The position numbers were made by a program, and so were the translations under genes. The notes under the pieces were generated by a model. The model was not told the origin of the DNA. It saw nothing but the letters and a program-made list of their open reading frames with translations, and made no database searches. From the NCBI RefSeq assembly GCF_036711975.1, contig NC_091967.1, positions 4,092,001 to 4,156,000 of the forward strand: DNA of 64,000 nt, written 5' to 3'. Shown in pieces: positions 46,010 through 58,849 of the stretch. Within the stretch, counting starts at the first letter, position 1. The number at the start of each line of letters is the position of its first letter. The stretch is from Onthophagus taurus (Eukaryota > Arthropoda > Insecta > Coleoptera > Scarabaeidae).

Positions 46010-46451
46010 CAGGGTGGGCAAATTTGGGTGTTATTATAGGCTATCTCAGAAACTATAAGAGATACGAAAAAAGTAGGTGCCATGTCCCGGTCTCTTTTTT
46101 CGAGACTAGTCCAATCCCGCAAACACCAAACCTCTATCTTCTTTTGTTTTTAAGTTATAGCCAAAAAGTCAAATTTTCGTGATTTCAAAAAATGCTCATA
46201 TTTCGTTCATTTTTGAAATTAGAGAAATGGGGTTGATACGTTCTTAAGACACTTTTTTAAGTAGAATATACTGCCGTTGAAAAATTTTAAAAATATTTGA
46301 TGATTTTTGAGATACAACACAAACTTAGACTATAGTAGATTATGGTCTTACTGAAAAGAGCATATTTTTAGCTTTCCAATGATGATACTTTTTTCGTATC
46401 TCTTATAGTTTCTGAGATACCCTATAATAACACCCAAATTTGCCCACCCTG
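46010..46451. mobile_element. 442-bp MITE with CAGGGTGGGCAAATTTGGGT ends
   Basis: Inverted ends CAGGGTGGGCAAATTTGGGT and the reverse complement at 46432-46451, with TA at both borders. Arms extend about 65 bp (through CTATAAGAGATACGAAAAA). It sits edge to edge between two other TA-flanked elements. Confidence 0.85.
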
Positions 46452-46453
46452 TA

Positions 46454-46575
46454 CAGTGTGTTAATTAATTATCGTGCCCGACGTCATCATTGCAAGTATG
46501 CAACCAATATTGCAATTTGCGTATTGCAATACCAGTACTGTGATATTGGTTGCATACTTGCAATGATGACGTCAC
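46454..46575. mobile_element. Truncated MITE of the 7723-8739 family
   Basis: Starts CAGTGTGTTAATTAATTATC. It contains GACGTCATCATTGCAAGTAT and, about 65 bp later, its reverse complement. The right terminus is missing. Confidence 0.65.
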
Positions 46576-48020
46576 GTTTCCTACCTCACCCCGTCAACGT
46601 CAGTTTTTGGAGTTGGATAATCTTATAACTAATACTCAACGAATCTTGGAGATAACGAGTAAAATGAAGTAATATTAGTATTTTATGAAGAATAACAATT
46701 TTATAAATGCAAACCAACTTTTAAATCGTTCGGTTTATGGCGGAAAGGGAAGGGCACGCCACTGAACCTGTGCAAACAAGGCGGATAGAACTGCCGCGCT
46801 GCTGCCGTAGCAACCGCACTGTTTACTCTAGTTCTATCGGTGGCCACCAGATAATCACGGTTCTGCCGACACTAAGCGGCCGCACAACACCGATAATAAA
46901 CTCATTATTTTCAAATTACTGGTCGGTGCGCGTGACTGATGGCAGACGACGCGACGATTGCAGATTTTTACGATACGACTCGACAGTCTGCTCATTTTAA
47001 AGTCTAATATTCATTAATTTGTTCTGGTAATCGGGGTGTTCAAAAGGGGTTAACGTTGAATTAATTCATATTATAATTTTATCGTGGGAGAATAAAAAAA
47101 AAACAATTTTGGGTTAATCAATTCTTTGTTAATATTATTTTTAATTTCATAACCGAGATATAACGGTTTCTGAACCGGATCGTTGTCATATTTGGAAAAC
47201 CAGTGAAATTCGCTCTCTGGTTGAAATGATCAGATCGGTATGTGTGTATTTATAGATTTAACGCGTTAATGGTTCTTCCGCAAACCGTTGAAAATTTCTC
47301 TGATACCGTAAAGAGATATAATCCTTTAATTGAACATTAGACACACTACTTCTGTTCTCACCTCAACATTCGTTAAATTTCTCCGCGTTTTTGATTACTT
47401 CCTTATGTTGTTATTGGTAACTATATTACTTTTATCATCATTTTTTTTTCAGGTTCTAAATCATTAATTTATTAAAATTCCAAATTTAAGTAAGATTGTT
47501 AAAGGTAAGATTAAGTATAAGTAATTATAATAGGTAATTAATAAATCGACGTTCCCATTAAGTAAGAGAACTTAATTAACTTACTAATCGGATCTGGAGC
47601 GCTCCAGTTGCGTTCGGAACCGACCGAGACGCCCAAGGGATCAACAAAACACTATCGCGACGTTCTACGCGAAACTTTTTTAAAAGCTTATTATCGGATC
47701 CCCTCCGGTGCTGCCAGCGTCGGTACGCCGAAAGAAACCCCCCAACGCCCCTTTTTTACCCCCAAACCGAGGGGGACGGCCGAGACGTGGGCGAGGTCTG
47801 CGGCCCCAGCTTTTCTTTTCCTTTTTTCCATCGCCTCCGGTTTCGCACACTTTTTAAAACTATATTATACTTTTTTAATGCCGCCGATTCTTCCACCATC
47901 CGACCTCCAAAATTAAATTCATCTCAACTTACGTGATTCTACCCTTCACATGTCAAATTTCTTTTTATATCAAAACCTTAAAGTTTAAATATAAATTTAA
48001 TAAATATTAATAGTTTAAAA
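46576..48020. other. Unique intergenic sequence, no supported gene
   Basis: GC-rich patches at 46740-46890 and 47590-47900. A TTTTTTTTTCAG acceptor-like tract occurs at about 47440-47452 without a recognisable following exon. The ORF at 47608-47916 has no known motif. Confidence 0.45.
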
Positions 48021-48027
48021 ATACTGC

Positions 48028-49590
48028 TTTACTTCATCCTTTTATGAATGAAAACTAGAAGCAGCTAGGGGTATGAGGCGAATGAATAAGAAATGCCTAA
48101 TTATATAAGCCAGGCTGATTTGAGGTTGTCATGCAATAATCTGATTCTTTTCGTTTCTGTCGAAAATTTTGTAGTTATACTTTATTCGCCATAAGTTGTT
48201 CTCTTTTGTTGGGATAAAATTTGTCTTCGTTTTTCGCCCTCTTCAGATTTATTGGTATGTCTAAATAGAAAACTAGATACTGCATGCACAATACTAGGCC
48301 AGTACTAGTAGACCAAAAATTGCTAATGAATGACTAGATACTACAGATAGAATAAGAATACGAGTACACTATCAATAGAAGACTGAATAATGTTAGCAGA
48401 AAACTCAATACAGCTTACAGAAGACTAAATACCACTGGCAGAAGAATAAATCCCGGTGGCAGAAGGCTAGATACTGCTTGAGGTTGATTACATATTGCTG
48501 ACAGAGTATGAGATACTACTGGCGGTAGATTTAAAACTGTGTACCTGGTTCCCGAGATTTTCATTTAGTATCTGAGTAGAAGCTATGGGTTTGTGATGTG
48601 TAGATATTCCTCCATAACTGACGCAATGCCTACTTTGTCGCCTGCTTATCTCTGGAATCTAAAGAGTCGTTTAGAAAAGCAAAATTTTAATGGTAATGTG
48701 TAGCCAGTAATTATTGTTGCGAGATTTCTATGACCTTTTATTTGTTAAGCAAACAAAGATGTAAAACTAAGTCTAATACATCTCATAAAGTGATGATGAG
48801 AAAGTCTAATTGCTTTACTTCATCCTTTTATGAATGAAAACTAGAAGCAGCTAAGGGTATGGGGCGAATGAATAAGAAATTTCCAATTATATTTCTGAAG
48901 CTAGGCTGATTTGAGGTTGTCATGCAATAACCTGATTCCTTTCGTCAACCTTTCTCTTCGTTTCTGTCGAAAATTTTGTAGTTATACTTTATTCGCCATA
49001 AGTTGTTCTCTTTTGTTGGGATAAAATTTGTCTTCGTTTTTCGCCCTCTTCAGATTTATTGGTATGTCTAGATACTGCATGCACAATACTAGGCCAGTAC
49101 TAGTAGACCAAAAATTGCTAATGAATGACTAGATACTACAGATAGAATAAGAATACGAGGACACTATCAATGGAAGACTGAATAATGTTAGCAGAAAACT
49201 CAATACAGCTTACAGAAGGCTAAATACCACTGGCAGAAGAATAAATCCTGGTGGCAGAAGACTAGATACTGCTTGAGGTTGACTACATATTGCTGACAGA
49301 GTATGAGATACTACTGGCGGTAGACTTAAAACTGTGTGGCTGGTTTTCATCTAGTATATGGGTAGAAGCTATGGGTTGCAATGCCTACTTTGTCGCCTGC
49401 TCACCTCTGGAGTCTAAAGAGTCGTTTAGAAAAGTAAAATTTTAATGGCAATGTATAGCCAGCAATTATTGTTGCGAGATTTCTATGACCTTTTATTTGT
49501 TAAGCAAACAAAGATGTAAAACTAAGCCTAATACATCTCATAAAGTGATGATGAGAAAGTCTAATTCAAAGTTTGTGATTGTTCCTAAAA
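48028..49590. repeat. 786-bp tandem duplication (two copies)
   Basis: TTTACTTCATCCTTTTATGA starts at 48028 and again at 48814. The copies run in parallel to TAATACATCTCATAAAGTGA (about 48800 and 49558), with a few indels. Each copy contains an internal run of GAAGACTAxATACxxC-type words about 20-30 bp apart. No coding sequence is seen. Confidence 0.85.
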
Positions 49591-51445
49591 AGTAACATCT
49601 TGAATCATGCTATATATATTCTAAAAACACATTATCTTGCAAATAAATACGTAAAGTAAGATGCCCCCAAGGAAAATATATATGTGGCGTTGGAAGAAGT
49701 GTGGGAATTAAGAAGTCTGGTGTTTTTCCGGTTGAAGTGAGATGAACTGAGTGTGGATGGTTTGTGGAAGTGAGACGAAGAGTTTGAGGCGCTACTTAAG
49801 AATTTAAAATTCTTTTACGTAAAACCCGGGCGAGTGTAGCACTTACGGAGGATGGAGCAGGATCTATGAAATGGCATTTTAAGTTGGATTAGGTTCCAAA
49901 TTTAAAACACTGCCAATAATACCCCGTCGGCTGTCGGAAAAGCGAATGGATTCGTGCCCTTTTAATCGTCTCAAAAGGATGGACCGTGGGGGTACCCAAC
50001 CCCCCCGCGTGATTCTTTCCTTTTTCCGAGACGCTTAAATCGTCTACCTCTTTTTCACCCTTAGACAGGATGAACGTAAAGGAACGTAAACTTTTCGTTA
50101 TTTTTAGTCAATTCTAGTTTAAGTGAAAAATGTTTGTTTAAATAGTTTCAAGCTATTTAAATGTTTCTCATTGATTTATTGCAACCATTTTTATTTCTGC
50201 GTTTTAAATTGGATCTTATAATTAAAAAAAGCTGTATAACCTCAAATTGTGTTCAACTTCCACCACAAACTCGAAATTGTGGTTCAGGGATAATTAAATG
50301 CAAACCCAAAGTGACGGCAATCACAATCAAGGAAAATTAGCGTTGATTAGCATTTTTTCCCTGATTACCACGGAGGGAGGAATGAATTTCTGGGGCGCTG
50401 TCCGTCGCCGTTTATCTGTTAAATGGTCCGCTGCAAGTAACAAACTAGTCTTCATGGCCCGTTTTCATGGTCGATGGGGCGTCCAGTTTTCTTTTTTTAT
50501 CGGTCCCACAATCCGACCGGAAAATGAACGCTTTCCCGACGACAAAACGGGGCGCTCCATCATTTCGCGCCACGGAAGAGATGCCATTACAGATGCATAA
50601 ACGACGCTCTCCTGACCGTATTTCAAACGGCCCCCGGTGGACTTGACAACCGGAAGCGAGATCGTAGCCGGGGGCCGTTTAAATCTCACGGCAATTTCTA
50701 CAAATGATACGGAAAATTGCTCACGTTTAACTTCTTCACACTTTTAGGTCATTGTTCAGATCTAAGAATGCAAAAATAAATTGTATTCATGGGATGATAA
50801 GTCGGCACCTCCACCATTTATAAGAATATTATTTTATGAAATTGTTATAAATTTATTTATCTTTTGTTGCTCTACAAAAAGAGGCAAGAAAGCAATTTAG
50901 AAGAAAAGAAAGTCAACGAATCGGAGACAGTTCAGACTTGGATAAGAAGCAATAAGGACTTGGATCAGGGCGGGTATCTAGGGCAGAATCAGAAACCGAT
51001 ATTATCATAAAGCTATTTTTCAAGTGAGGCATTTAGGGCAATTTGTTTCTCGCGGCGTAATGGAGCGTTTAATGAGAAGCTCGCCGCCGCCGGTGGCCAA
51101 GGGACCGGGAAATTGAATCGTTCCCGGTTTAGACACTGCGCCAGGACAAGCGCTCCGTCTTCCCAGTACTAGAACGACGGGGACGCTTTTCTCTCCTCTT
51201 CACCTCCCAGCAGAGAGAGTTCTTCCGGCCGAGACGAAAGCCCTAATTCGACCAGCAACGATATATCGCCCCTCGGAAAAGTCGCGCTAGATAACTCGAC
51301 CATGTCGAATCCAAATGTATAAACATTCACCGTATAATTGGACGATTTTCTCCTCCACAAAAAAAATCTGATTGCAATTATTTTGCGAATAATCATTAAC
51401 CTTCTAATACATGCGTTAGAAAGTATTACTAGAATTAGAAATATT
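49591..51445. other. Unique intergenic sequence, no supported gene
   Basis: GC-rich blocks at about 49920-50060, 50340-50700 and 51050-51320. Opposing ORFs around 50298-50689 carry no recognised domain. At 51430-51450 a short remnant of the palindromic repeat (CTAGAATTAGAAATATTCGG) abuts the TTAA of the next element. Confidence 0.45.
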
Positions 51446-51454
51446 CGGGTTTAA

Positions 51455-54400
51455 CCCTTTGTGTCCCAAGAAGTCAAAAATTTTGAAACTTTGTGACAGA
51501 ATTAAAACGATGTCAAAATACATTCAGTAGAGGCTTTTGGAATCAATTTTAGCAAAATATGCAATCCCCCCATTCCAGGGGGATAATGGTACTTGAGAGT
51601 ATCGTCAAGCATTAATATATTTTCAGTATACAAAAACTATTTGTATCTATGTTAGAAAATAAGTAACACTTGCTTTATCTAAATCACATTATGACATTCA
51701 GAAAAACAGTTCTTTCATTCATTACAACATAAATAAATTGCACGCAGTACATTTTGAGTGGGTTCTAGCTTTGGCAGAACAATTTTCACAACTTCCTCTT
51801 TCTTTTGAACTTGCGCTACGACATTTTAGTAGACAGTAAATTTGAATATTTATTTATTAAACCTGCATTTACAGAACTACGAAAATCTGATAGAATATTG
51901 AGAAAAAACATATTGAGCAAAAACTAACATTTTCGCATAATCTTGAAAAATATTGAGAAAACAAATGTTGAAATAAAACTTACATTTTCGTATAACCTAA
52001 AAGTGTCAAAAAAGATGCAAATTCAAAAATTCCTGGAAGCCGTATTTATTGAAATTAAGGAATGAGACTTATTCTAAATTAAAGCTCAAAGCTTTCTCTT
52101 TAAAATGATGTATAATAATTGTTGGGTTGCATTGGAAAAATATTGAGAAAACAAATGTTGAAATAAAACTTACATTTTCGTATAACCTAAAAATGTCAAA
52201 AAAGATGTTAATTTAAAACTTCCTGGATGCCGTATTTATTGAATTTAAAGAATGAGACTTATTCTAAATTAAAGCTCAAAGCTTTCTCTTTAAAATGATG
52301 TATAATAATTGTTGGGTTGGATTGGAAAAATATTGAGAAAGAAAATGTTGAAATAAAACTTACATTTTCGTATAACCTAAAAGTGTCAAAAAAGATACTA
52401 ATTTAAAAATTCCCGAAAGCCGTATTTATTGAAATTAAAGAATGAGACTTGTTCTAAATTAAAGCTCAAAGCGTGCTCTTTAAAATGATGTATAACAATT
52501 GTTGGGTTGGATTGGAAAAATATTGAGAAAAATAATGTTGAAACAAAACTTACATTTTCGTATAACCTAAAAATGTCAAAAAAGATGTTAATTTAAAAAT
52601 TCCTAGAAGCCGTATTTATTAAAATTAAGGAATGAGACTTGTTTTAAACAAAAGCTCAAAGCTTTCTCTTTAAAATGATGTATAATAATTGTTGGGTTGG
52701 ATTGGAAAAACATTGAGAAAAATAATGTTGAAATAAAACTTAGATTTTCGTATAACCTAAAAGTGTCAAAAAAGATACTAATTTAAAAATTCTTGGAAGT
52801 CGTATTTATTGAAATTAAGGAATGAGACTTATTCTAAATTAAAGCTCAAAGCTTTCACTTTAAAATGATGTATAATAATTGTTGGGTTGGATTGGAAAAA
52901 TATTGAGAAAAATAATGTTGAAACAAAACTTACATTTTCGTATAACCTAAAAATGTCAAAAAAGATGTTAATTTAAAAATTCCTAGAAGCCGTATTTATT
53001 AAAATTAAGGAATGAGACTTATTTTAAACTAAAGCTCAAAGCTTTCTCTTTAAAATGATGTATAATAATTGTTGGGTTGGATTGGAAAAATATTGAGAAA
53101 AATAATGTTGAAATAAAACTTAGATTTTCGTATAACCTAAAAGTGTCAAAAAAGATACTAATTTAAAAATTCCTGGAAGCCGTATTTATTGAAATTAAGG
53201 AATGAGACTTATTCTAAATTAAAGCTCAAAGCTTTCTCTTTAAAATGATGTATAATAATTGTTCGGTTGGATTGGAAAAATATTGAGAAAACAAATGTTG
53301 AAATAAAACTTACATTTTCGTATAACCTAAAAGTGTCAAAAAAGATACTAATTTAAAAATTCCTGGAAGCCGTATTTATTGAAATTAAGGAATGAGACTT
53401 ATTCTAAATTAAAGCTCAAAGCTTTCTCTCTAAAATGATGTATAATAATTGTAGGGTTGGATTGGAAAAATATTGAGAAAAAAATTTTTTAAACAATACT
53501 TACATTTTCGTATAACCTAAAAGTGTCAAAAAAGATGCAAATTTAAAACTTCCTGGATGCCGTATTTATTGAATTTAAAGAATGAGACTTATTCTAAATT
53601 AAAGCTCAAAGCTTTCTCTTTAAAATGATGTATAATAATTGTTGGGTTGGATTGGAAAAATATTGAGAAAAAAATTTTTTAAACAATACTTACATTTTCG
53701 TATAACCTAAAAGTGTCAAAAAAGATGCTAATTTAAAACTTCCTGGATGCCGTATTTATTGAATTTAAAGAATGAGACTTGTTCTAAATTAAAGCTCGAA
53801 GCTTTCTCTTTAAAATGGTGTATAATAATTGTTGGGATGGATCGGAAAAATATTGAGAAAAAAAAATGCTGAAATAAAATTTACATTTTCGTATAACCTA
53901 AAAGTGTCAAAAAAGATACTAATTTTAAAATTCCTGGAAACCGTATTTATTGAAATTACGGAATGAGACTTTTTCTAAATTAAAGCTCAAAGCTTTCTCT
54001 TTAAAATGATGTATAATAATTTTTGGGTTGGATTGGAAAAATATTGAGAAAAAAATTTTTTAAACAATACTTACATTTTCGTATAACCTAAAAGTGTCAA
54101 AAAAGATACAAATTTAAAACTTCCTGGATGCCGTATTTATTGAATTTAAAGAATGAGACTTGTTCTAAATTAAAGCTCGAAGCTTTCTCTTTAAAATGAT
54201 GTATAATAATTGTTGGGTTGGATTGGAAAAATATTGAAAAAAATAATGTTGAAATAAAACTTAGATTTTCGTATAACCTAAAAGTGTAAAAAAAGATACT
54301 AATTTAAAAATTCCTGGAAGCCGTATTTATTGAAATTAAGAAATGAGACTTATTCTAAATTAAAGCTCAAAGCTTTCTCTTTAAAATGATGTATAATAAT

Positions 54401-54710
54401 TGTTGGGTTGGATTGGAAAAATATTGAGAAAAAAATTTTGTAAACAATACTTACATTTTCATATAACCTAAAAGTGTCAAAAAAGATGCAAATTTAAAAC
54501 TTCCAGGATGCCGTATTTATTGAATTGAAAGAATGAGGTTTGTTCTAAATTAAAGCTCGAAGCTTTCTCTTTAAAATGATGTATAATAATTGTTGGGTTG
54601 GATTGGAAAAATATTGAGAAAAAAAATTTTTAAACAAAACTTACATTTTCGTATAACCTAAAAGTGTCAAAAAAGAGACTAATTTAAAAATTTCTGAAAG
54701 CCGAATTATT
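51455..54710. repeat. 190-bp tandem repeat, array 2 (about 14 units) with a piggyBac-like left end
   Basis: The left end CCCTTTGTGTCCCAAGAAGT follows TTAA (51451-51454) and matches array 1. A stretch of about 450 bp that includes GCAAAATATGCAATCCCCC comes next. The anchor GTTGGGTTGG then recurs at 52121, 52311, 52501, 52691, 52881, 53071, 53261, 53451, 53641, 53831 and on to 54592, almost exactly 190 bp apart. No right terminus is found; the array stops at about 54710 in unique AT-rich DNA. Confidence 0.9.
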
Positions 54711-55060
54711 AAAAAAATAATTAATGAAATAAACATATTATTTAAATACATTACTTTAAATAGATTTGATTGTATAATATTAATAAAATCAGAATTAAAT
54801 AACAACAAAAACTTATTTTAAACATTATTCTATGTTGCCATCTACACAAACAAAATCGAAACATAAAGTTTATTCTTTCACATCTAGATGGCACTCGCAT
54901 ATTTCATAAATAAACTAAAATATAAATTATTAATGTAATAAATAAATTTAATAATTATTTTTTATTAATCAATTTAATTTTAAATAAATACTTACTTATT
55001 ATTAATAATATTCATATCAATCCATCTCTGTCCCTCTTTACATTTGAGTTTGACGGGTTT
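54711..55060. other. AT-rich unique spacer
   Basis: No repeat or gene is recognised. It separates array 2 from the probable first exon of the ABHD12-like gene. Confidence 0.4.
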
Positions 55061-55079
55061 GACGTTGACAGTTCAATAA

Positions 55080-55521
55080 ATTGGTTTAAAACTTATCGGT
55101 GTCGTCAATGTTTGTTCTCACATACGTAATGAGAAAGAATTTAAGTTAACGTTAGAAATTGAATACTGGGGGCATCATTAACGATACAAAATCGAAAGAA
55201 TATACAACTAAAATCGAAGTGGGTAAGTGTGTTAAGATAGAAAATCCAACATAACCTCAACATGTTAATTGTAATAATTTATTATATTTTTTGCTTGTTA
55301 TTAATAATTTACGCTTATTAGATATGTGGTATCGGTTTGTACAAATAATTTATATTGCATAAAATTAGTTGAGTAGTTACATAACTTTTATTCTTTTAAT
55401 AATTTCTTGCTTTAAATTGGGTTCTAATTTATGGAAATTATTTCTTCTTTTTTTCTTTGCAGCTGTGTACGCGTTTTTGAATCGCTATGCTTTGGATGAT
55501 GAAAAAGAGGTTCATTAAAAG
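55080..55521 (+). other. Probable 5' non-coding exons of the ABHD12-like gene
   Basis: A donor AAGTGG|GTAAGTG ends a candidate first exon at 55222. A TTTTTTTCTTTGCAG acceptor starts a second exon at 55463, which ends at TTAAAAG|GTGAATG (55521). Joined to the exon starting at 56549, the ATG at 55487 opens a 23-codon upstream ORF that ends at a TAG (56583-56585) 14 nt inside the main coding region. The transcription start is not identified. The exons are inferred from splice signals only. Confidence 0.45.
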
Positions 55522-56036
55522 GTGAATGTGCTTTTCATTTTTAACTAATCATTTTCCATTTGAATCATTTCCTTATTAAAACGAATGGTGTTAACTTCTT
55601 TTTGACGTTTAATCTTATTAACTTTGTTTTTTCGTTCTAGTGGTAATTAATTAATTTCAAGGAACTGGTCAAAATATGTTGTTTCATTAATTATAATAGC
55701 ATTTCATTTCAATTAGATGACGTATTTGGGTGAATTAAAAAGCATGTTGGCACTTAAAAATTTGTTATATCATAGTGTGTATTTTAGAACAGGTACTCAT
55801 TTACAATTATGAAAGTAATAAATCATAAGCTACAATCTCGATTTATTTAACAGAAACAAATAGCAATGTGTTTTTAGTTACATAAGTTACATGGTTTAAA
55901 AGTTAAATTTAAAACTTCACATGAAGAATGTATTGTTTGTAAATTTAACATCATGTACATTTGAATACAAATACCATCTATACAAATAAAATGTTGGATG
56001 CTTAAAATAGATTATTCAAATTTATAATTCTTGATA

Positions 56037-56377
56037 TACAGGGTGATTAAGTTGTCAAAGTTGTGAATCTTTTGACTAATTAAGATTGCTTGAGGCTAAG
56101 GTTTAGTGATTAATATCATATCAACTTAAAACTTGTCATGATTATCAAGTGAAGCTGTCAATCTTCTGTTTAATTAAGCTTAGGCTCAGTGATTAATATT
56201 TTATCATCCCAAAACTAAATGAGGATCCAGAATAAACCAGTTTGAGAAACACATTTCTTAACACTTACTTCATAGATCGCTTTTTGATTAATTCTTCAAA
56301 ACACAAACGTCAGTTTTATAATTTGCCTCATATGTTGTAATTACACTAATTTTATTTATTTAACTTAGTCACCCCGT
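56037..56377. mobile_element. Possible MITE in the first long intron
   Basis: TACAGGGTGATTAAGTT at the left and AACTTAGTCACCCCGTA at the right form an imperfect inverted pair. Interior words such as GTGATTAATATxxTATCA occur twice. It is degenerate and lies in the intron before the start-codon exon. Confidence 0.4.
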
Positions 56378-56571
56378 AGCAGCTTATTTACATTGAATGA
56401 ACTTTGTTGCTTTTTCAATAATTCATTATCAAGTTCTAAGGTATTGTAATGTTTAGTATCACAGTGGTTAAGATTAGAGTAGCTTTTGGTATTTTTTAAA
56501 AAATTTTAAATTTAAAGTAGTTATTAATTGGCTGTTTTAATTTTTTAGAAGTACAAACCTAAACAAGCATT

Positions 56572-58736
56572 ATGAAACAAACTAGTTTTACCGACAATGC
56601 AATTATAACCGCTCTTTATGCATCAATCATTCCAACTATACTCTACCTTTTATACAGAGCGGATGTGTAAGTATATTTTCTATAACTTATTTATTTTTTA
56701 ATCCTCAAAAATTTTATTTAAATATTTAATTATTTTCGGTGGTGGATTAACAACCTAAAGGTAAACTTTTGTCAAAAATGAAATCAAAATAGACTCAAAA
56801 ACGCTTAATATTGTCTTATCTTTATAAAATTCGATCAGGTAGGATTGTTTATTTTACTCAATTACGTAAAAGATAAGTACAGCTAAATAAAAAAAATGTT
56901 TTTGCATCAATCTTAACGTCATCTCAAAATAAACCTTAATGGTAGTTAATAAATGATTTGAAAACATGGTTATGCTATTTAACTCATTATAAGACTCATT
57001 AAATTTCGGTTTTTATTGATTTCGGTGGGAGTAAAAATTTAATTGTTTATTTAAGGAAGTTTAAATCTAATTCGTATTGTTATGAACGCCGTGTTACAAG
57101 TACTTTAGTAATTCCTCTCAGTATGAAAACGACTAATTCAGTGTATAATCTTTGTGATACTGAGGAAGGAATTGATGGAAATATATCTGTAAAATCAAAG
57201 AAGAAATACGATTTAATTAAAAGGTAGAATTTTTAATAAATTACGATTTAATTTTTATATATACTTTGTTATTTGTTTTTGTAATAAATCTTTTAATATA
57301 TTGATAAGTAATAAAAACACTCATAAACCATGACGCTTGTACAATGCTTGATATGCATTTTTTGTTAACAAAAAAATCTTGCTAACAGTTGTAATTTATA
57401 ATTAGCTGTGTGATTGTGTTTAATAATGTCACTTCTCTTCATATTTTCTTCATCATTGTTAGGTGTTTCAATTTCAACCTAAATAGCACATTATTATTAT
57501 TATTTTTTGTTTCCAGAATCGCCTTTGCATCATTCAAACTTGGTTGTTTACTATGTTTTTTACTATTTGTGATACTACCCCTCGTTTACAAGTTCTCTTA
57601 CAAAATTCAACAAAGCGTTGTATTTTTAAATTTTGGTAAGTTATATTTTTTGAAACATAAAATGACTAACTAAAATTAATAAATTGTTAGTAAGTATCCC
57701 AAAAAATCCGGATTTTGGGAACCCAGCGAGATACGAAATTCAAGGTGTTCGCAATTTTTATCTTCAAACAGATGACAATATGATGCTCGGAGTTTGGCAG
57801 ATTCTTTCTGATGGGGTAGCAAACGATACCAGTGAATTTGAAAATCCCGAATTTTACGAGCGTGCTTTAAGAAATGGCGATAACGTTATTCTTTATAATC
57901 ACGGCAATTCCGGACATAGAGTTGCGTCTCATCGAATTGAGTTGTATAAAGTTTTAAGGAAACGTTTTCACGTTATTGCGTATGATTATAGAGGATATGG
58001 TGATTCTTCTGATGTAAACCCTACCGAAAAGGGATTAGTTAAGGACTGTATTTTTATGTATAAATGGCTCAAGAATAAAACCTCAGGGAAAATATTTGTG
58101 TGGGGTCATTCGTTAGGTACGGGGTTATCTACTCATATGATAGCAATATTAGGTAAAGAAGGTATTGTTCCTTCTGGGTTAATATTAGAAAGTCCATTTA
58201 CTAGTATGAGAGAAGAAATCAGTGAACATCCTTTAGCACAAGTGAGTTAATATTATTAAATATGTATCTTAATAAAATTGTTAATTCCAGATTTTTAAAC
58301 CTCTACCATGGTTTCATTACACAGTTGTTGAACCAATGCAAGTGAATAATTTTACATTTGCTAGTGATCGTCATATTATGAATGTAGACTGTTCTATTTT
58401 AATTTTACATGCTGAAGATGACAGAGTGGTACCTTATAAATTGGGATATAAAGTAATGTTTCTTATTTAATTTTTGTATTTACGTCATTTTTGTTGCGTT
58501 TTAGTTGTATCAATTAGCTTCGGAATATCGTAAACCTAGTCAAGGTACCATAAAATTTATTGGATTTCCAAAAAAACTAAGTTATGGACACAAATATATT
58601 TGTAGAGATCCAGAATTATTAAATTTTTTAAAGTAAAAGTTAAAGTATATTACAGAAAATGTTAAATTTCATTTTTATTTTTTTTAGGGATTTTGAAAGC
58701 AGCGCTCTTAATGAAGCAGAAGAGAAAAAATTATGA
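56572..58736 (+). CDS. ABHD12: ABHD12-type alpha/beta-hydrolase (lysophospholipase/monoacylglycerol lipase), 423 aa
   Basis: Seven coding exons join in frame: 56572-56666, 57056-57223, 57517-57635, 57691-58241, 58291-58452, 58505-58632 and 58688-58736, all with GT-AG borders. ABHD12 proteins are membrane enzymes, mainly of the endoplasmic reticulum, that hydrolyse lysophosphatidylserine and monoacylglycerol. A hydrophobic segment at residues about 9-28 and another at about 94-111 (CLLCFLLFVILPLVYKFSY) precede IQQSVVFLNFV, the usual entry to the hydrolase domain. LYNHGNSGHR (195-204) is the oxyanion region and VWGHSLGTG holds the nucleophile Ser268. LHAEDDRVVP gives Asp355 and SYGHKYI gives His394. 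The Ser-Asp and Asp-His spacings (87 and 39) equal those I recall for human ABHD12. The length also fits (human about 400). The first hydrophobic segment is unusual. No neighbour is functionally linked. Confidence 0.93.
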
Positions 58737-58849
58737 ATGTTATTCTGTAATTAAAATAATTACAAAGTGTGACGGTATTTATTGCGAATTATTTATTGTT
58801 TGGCAGTTTAGGTAAATTTTAATTAATTCGGTTTTCTTACTTTACATTT

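Noticed and set aside
47430..47600. Possible spliced exon after TTTTTTTTTCAG
   Set aside because: No open frame with homology follows and no partner donor could be defined.
57410..57673. 87-codon ORF as a separate small membrane protein
   Set aside because: Its latter part is the 57517-57635 exon of the ABHD12-like gene read through flanking introns in the same frame.
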